Source: Bacteroidota bacterium (GTDB taxonomy: Bacteria > Bacteroidota > Bacteroidia > Bacteroidales > VadinHA17). From it: DNA of 16,320 nucleotides. The stretch lies in NCBI GenBank assembly GCA_030642585.1, contig DAOWNN010000013.1, positions 1-16,320 on the forward strand. Direction: 5' to 3'. Both the position numbers and the translations under genes were made by a program. The notes beneath the pieces were generated by a model, which worked only from the letters and a program-made list of their open reading frames with translations, did not search any database and was not told where the DNA came from. This document shows, piece by piece, positions 13,650 through 16,320 of this stretch (position 1 is its first letter; every line of letters starts with the position of its first letter).

Positions 13650-15167
13650 CTAACTGCCTGTAGACCGACTTTCAGAATTATTGTTAAGCCTTTCTCTTTG
13701 GGAATTACCTCCCTGGAACACGTCAAGAGCAACGATTATTGCCATAAACCCCCAAAAAGGGGCAGAGGCTTTGTCTGTATCCAGAAAATTATTTAATAAG
13801 CCATGGAAGGCATAACTTATCAGGCCCAGGCTGACAGTCAGCATTAACCACCTGTATGGAGCTTCTGGCTTCTTGAAATAGTAGCTGAAAGATGTGTGTA
13901 AGGCTAAGAATAAAACTAAAAGAAAGGATATGGTTCCCAGTACTCCTGACTCTGAAAGAGGTCCAAGATATTCGCTGTGTGCTGTACCCATAGTTCCAAA
14001 ATTGGTGCTGATAATTGTTTTGTCTTTGGAGCTTTGCCAGGCTGCATATTCAAACATATAAGTTCCCGGGCCCCAGCCAAAGAAGGGTTTTTGTTTAAAC
14101 ATGGCTAGTGCGGCTTTCCATCGATTTATTCGTTCAAGATTTGAAGCATCAGATGAAATGTTTGAAATAGATTGTACATGATGGGCAATATTCGTTGAAG
14201 AATCCTGCCTGTTTTCTTCAAGCTTCATTTCAATTTCCGTCCATGAAAAAACGAGAATCACACCAGCTAATATGGTGACAGATAGAAGAAAAAACGGCTT
14301 TATTTTAAGTTTTATGAGAATAAGAACTCCAATTGCTGCAAGCATGCTAATCCAGGCTGCGCGGGAATAGGAAAATATAAGTCCGAAGAGGAAAAGTAAT
14401 ACCATTATCCAGATCCAGATCTTCTGTTTTCCATTAAAGTTCTTCCCGGGTAGAATTCCTGCAATTACTATCACTATCATGGTAATAACTGCTCCAAAAG
14501 ATGTATGATCACTAAAGAATGGTGCAGACGCTCCATGTGCTGCGGGTTGATTGAATAAACCTGCCTGAATCAGGTTTGACATAGAATAGATGACCACAAC
14601 AGACATGCCTCCGGCAAAGAGAAATAAAAACCGATAGATATTCGATGGCTTCTTAAATACCACAATGGCAATGAAATAGAAGCTGACAATGAACCAAATT
14701 CTTGAAATAAGATATTTGAATGATACAAGAGGTGTAGTACTGCTGATTGAGGTAATAAACATCCATCCAATATAAAAAAGTATGGCCAGCGTTAGCGGAT
14801 GTTTTAGAATAGCCCTGGGATACGTTTTGTCCAATAATAACTTAAAAATAAAGATGAATGTCATAATAAGCATTAAGGGTTCTGTAGGAAGGTAAAGATT
14901 AAACTCTAAGCCCGGAAATATTTCCTTTAATTGAATAGATAAGGGTACAAGAAAAACAAGAACCAAAAAACTTATTTCAAGGGAGTAAAAGCATAGCCAG
15001 ACAAGGATCAAAGCCAGGGGAAGAAGATTGAAATAATAAATCTCGAAATGCATCAGCAGACTGTTTGCTGCTATAAAAAGGACAGAAAAAAAGAAAAGCC
15101 ATAGCAGACTTTTGTCCTGGAGGATTTTTCCCGGGGGGACTCCTTTAGAGAGGGAAAAGAATCCCAT
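13650..15167 (-). CDS. O-antigen ligase/polymerase family membrane protein (WaaL/Wzy-like)
   Basis: A 505-residue polytopic inner-membrane protein with roughly 11-12 hydrophobic segments and a large periplasmic loop (about 308-405), the shape of the O-antigen ligase family (PF04932). Landmarks are FSYSRAAWISMLAAIGVLIL at 265-284, GWGPGTY at 364-370 and TAHSEYLGPLSESGVLG at 395-411; the arginine and histidine in these motifs match residues needed by WaaL-type ligases. Members either attach undecaprenyl-linked polysaccharide to an acceptor or polymerise repeat units; sequence alone does not decide. The ATG immediately follows the stop of the Wzz-type gene (TAA then ATG, no gap), implying translational coupling and a joint role in making or finishing a surface polysaccharide. 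The tail (QRERLNNNSESRSTGS) is polar and cytoplasmic-like. Confidence 0.88.
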   Translation of the reverse strand: MGFFSLSKGVPPGKILQDKSLLWLFFFSVLFIAANSLLMHFEIYYFNLLPLALILVWLCFYSLEISFLVLVFLVPLSIQLKEIFPGLEFNLYLPTEPLMLIMTFIFIFKLLLDKTYPRAILKHPLTLAILFYIGWMFITSISSTTPLVSFKYLISRIWFIVSFYFIAIVVFKKPSNIYRFLFLFAGGMSVVVIYSMSNLIQAGLFNQPAAHGASAPFFSDHTSFGAVITMIVIVIAGILPGKNFNGKQKIWIWIMVLLFLFGLIFSYSRAAWISMLAAIGVLILIKLKIKPFFLLSVTILAGVILVFSWTEIEMKLEENRQDSSTNIAHHVQSISNISSDASNLERINRWKAALAMFKQKPFFGWGPGTYMFEYAAWQSSKDKTIISTNFGTMGTAHSEYLGPLSESGVLGTISFLLVLFLALHTSFSYYFKKPEAPYRWLMLTVSLGLISYAFHGLLNNFLDTDKASAPFWGFMAIIVALDVFQGGNSQRERLNNNSESRSTGS

Positions 15168-16181
15168 TTATATTTGAGCTTTAAGGGTATCGATAAATAT
15201 CAATCCAAAAATTCCGAATAACAGGGCTGAGAAAACAGAAATTAAAACAATTAAGCTTTTCTTTGGATAAGCTTTCTTTTCTGCCTTTTCAGCTCTATCT
15301 ACAATAAATGTGTGTGGAAGGTTTTGCTCGGTATCCACTTTTGCCCTGGTATATTTATCTTTAAGCAGGCTCAACCTCCTGCTTTCATCTTCAAGAAATT
15401 TCTTAAGAAAGATATAATTTCCTCCATATTTTCCCAGGACTTCTATTTGCTTCTCAAGTTTGTTTGCCAGGCTGGTATTTCCTTTAGACAGAGCGCTTAA
15501 CCAGGTTTCATTTAAACCTACAGATTGAGCTTCCACGTCATATATTCCAAGCTTTCCAAGACTCGTTAAGGAATCTTCTATTTCCCTAATTTCTGCTTGC
15601 AATAACATGTATTCATTAGATACAATCTGAAATGCTTTTTCAGCTCTTTTCTTTTGCATGCGATTCATTGTAGAATCCAACAAAGCAGCTATTTCATTGG
15701 CCATATCCGCTGCTATTTGAGGGTCTTCATCCAGCACACTGATATTTACCGACATATATTCAGTTTTACGGAAGCTGATATTTTTTTTCATCCTGGCATT
15801 CAGTAAAGTATATTTATATTTTACATTTTCCTTTATATCATAATGTTCAAAAAGATTAAACTTTTTAATTAGTTTAAGTTTAATCTCCTCTGAATGTAAA
15901 ATTTGCAGCAATTGTTCGGCCTCTTCTTCTTCACCAAAAGATAAAATCCCGGATCTCTGGTTATCACTGGTGGTGGAAACCAATACCTGGGAAATTGAAA
16001 TTCCGGATGCTGGAAACATTATAACTGTTGACCGATACCGGGGGGCGATGGTAAGGGAAATAATAACTGAAACAATTGCAGCAAAACTTGCGATTAGTAT
16101 CAGGGGTTTGCGTTTGGAATATAGGTAAAGAATCAGGTTTGTTGAGCTGAAATTGAAACCAGCTTTCGAATTTTCTTCCAT
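15168..16181 (-). CDS. Wzz-type polysaccharide chain-length determinant
   Basis: A 337-residue co-polymerase of the Wzz/PCP family. One transmembrane helix lies at about residues 25-47 (KPLILIASFAAIVSVIISLT) and a second at about 309-330, preceded by the typical proline-containing AYPKKSLIVLISVF. The region between them is periplasmic and helical, with coiled-coil character at about 175-285. The first periplasmic segment has the usual PRYRSTVIMFP. No C-terminal Wzc-type tyrosine kinase is present, so it resembles Wzz rather than Wzc. It should set chain length of a polymer made by a Wzy-type enzyme, and the O-antigen ligase/polymerase gene follows with zero spacing. The ATG at 16181 is the natural start, with a short cytoplasmic tail before TM1. 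The upstream 139 bases hold its promoter region, in which no clear -7 box was found. Confidence 0.9.
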   Translation of the reverse strand: MEENSKAGFNFSSTNLILYLYSKRKPLILIASFAAIVSVIISLTIAPRYRSTVIMFPASGISISQVLVSTTSDNQRSGILSFGEEEEAEQLLQILHSEEIKLKLIKKFNLFEHYDIKENVKYKYTLLNARMKKNISFRKTEYMSVNISVLDEDPQIAADMANEIAALLDSTMNRMQKKRAEKAFQIVSNEYMLLQAEIREIEDSLTSLGKLGIYDVEAQSVGLNETWLSALSKGNTSLANKLEKQIEVLGKYGGNYIFLKKFLEDESRRLSLLKDKYTRAKVDTEQNLPHTFIVDRAEKAEKKAYPKKSLIVLISVFSALLFGIFGLIFIDTLKAQI

Positions 16182-16270
16182 GTTAAGGATAATTTATTAG
16201 GGTTAATTAACGTGAGCTCGATGTAAAAAAAACCATAACTTTTAATAACATCCAGATAATCAATAAGCCC

Positions 16271-16320
16271 TGGCTTCCTGCCTGCTGCGCCTTCGCGTAG
16301 CCGCTTCGGCAGAGCAAGGC
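16271..16320. repeat. GC-rich repeat block at the right edge, related to 6326-6341
   Basis: This block is much richer in G and C than the AT-rich leader of the Wzz-type gene beside it. CCTTCGCGTAGCCGCTT (16290-16306) matches the element at 6326-6341 in 16 positions with one inserted base. GCCG-CTT-CGGC forms a small hairpin (16300-16310), and GCCTT (16289-16293) can pair with AAGGC (16316-16320). The block is cut by the window end, so its full extent is unknown. Confidence 0.5.

Overview
The window looks like a chromosomal piece of a member of the Bacteroidota. The evidence is a secreted protein with a SprB-type repeat and a type IX secretion (T9SS) C-terminal sorting domain, matches to the TAnnTTTG -7 promoter box upstream of several genes, AT-rich coding sequence with little Shine-Dalgarno signal, and a gene set typical of that phylum. 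The genus cannot be named from sequence alone. No tRNA, rRNA, CRISPR array, integrase or intact insertion sequence was seen.

Region 1 (1-3583, minus strand) is a two-gene sugar operon. An SLC45-like major facilitator sugar permease is followed 5 bases later by a glycoside hydrolase family 65 phosphorylase, probably maltose phosphorylase, which runs off the left edge. The upstream region holds a perfect LacI-type operator and a candidate -7 box. Together these suggest regulated uptake and phosphorolysis of a disaccharide.

Region 2 (3584-6570) has a T9SS-exported surface protein built of nine 31-residue W-x6-W repeats plus SprB and PKD-like domains, and a YgjP-type zinc metallopeptidase, both on the minus strand. 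A 364-base divergent spacer follows, carrying a GC-rich, hairpin-rich repeat element. A related GC-rich block recurs at the right edge of the window.

Region 3 (6571-9982, plus strand) encodes a TolC-type outer-membrane channel, a HlyD/MacA-type periplasmic adaptor with no inner-membrane pump beside it, and TsaB of the tRNA t6A pathway.

Region 4 (10034-13643, plus strand) has two tandem, divergent DUF3108 paralogues, the second with a TTG start. A possible decayed coding remnant lies between them. These are followed by a hairpin terminator that overlaps a promoter, then elongation factor P and a GAF-SpoIIE (RsbU-like) serine phosphatase.

Region 5 (13650-16320, minus strand) is a tightly coupled pair, a Wzz-type chain-length regulator and an O-antigen ligase/polymerase, with no glycosyltransferases in view. 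It converges on the phosphatase gene with only 6 bases between them.

Most genes are ordinary housekeeping or envelope functions. The parts most worth a second look are the 31-residue repeat protein, the GC-rich hairpin repeat family, the LacI operator of the phosphorylase operon, and the remnant between the DUF3108 genes.
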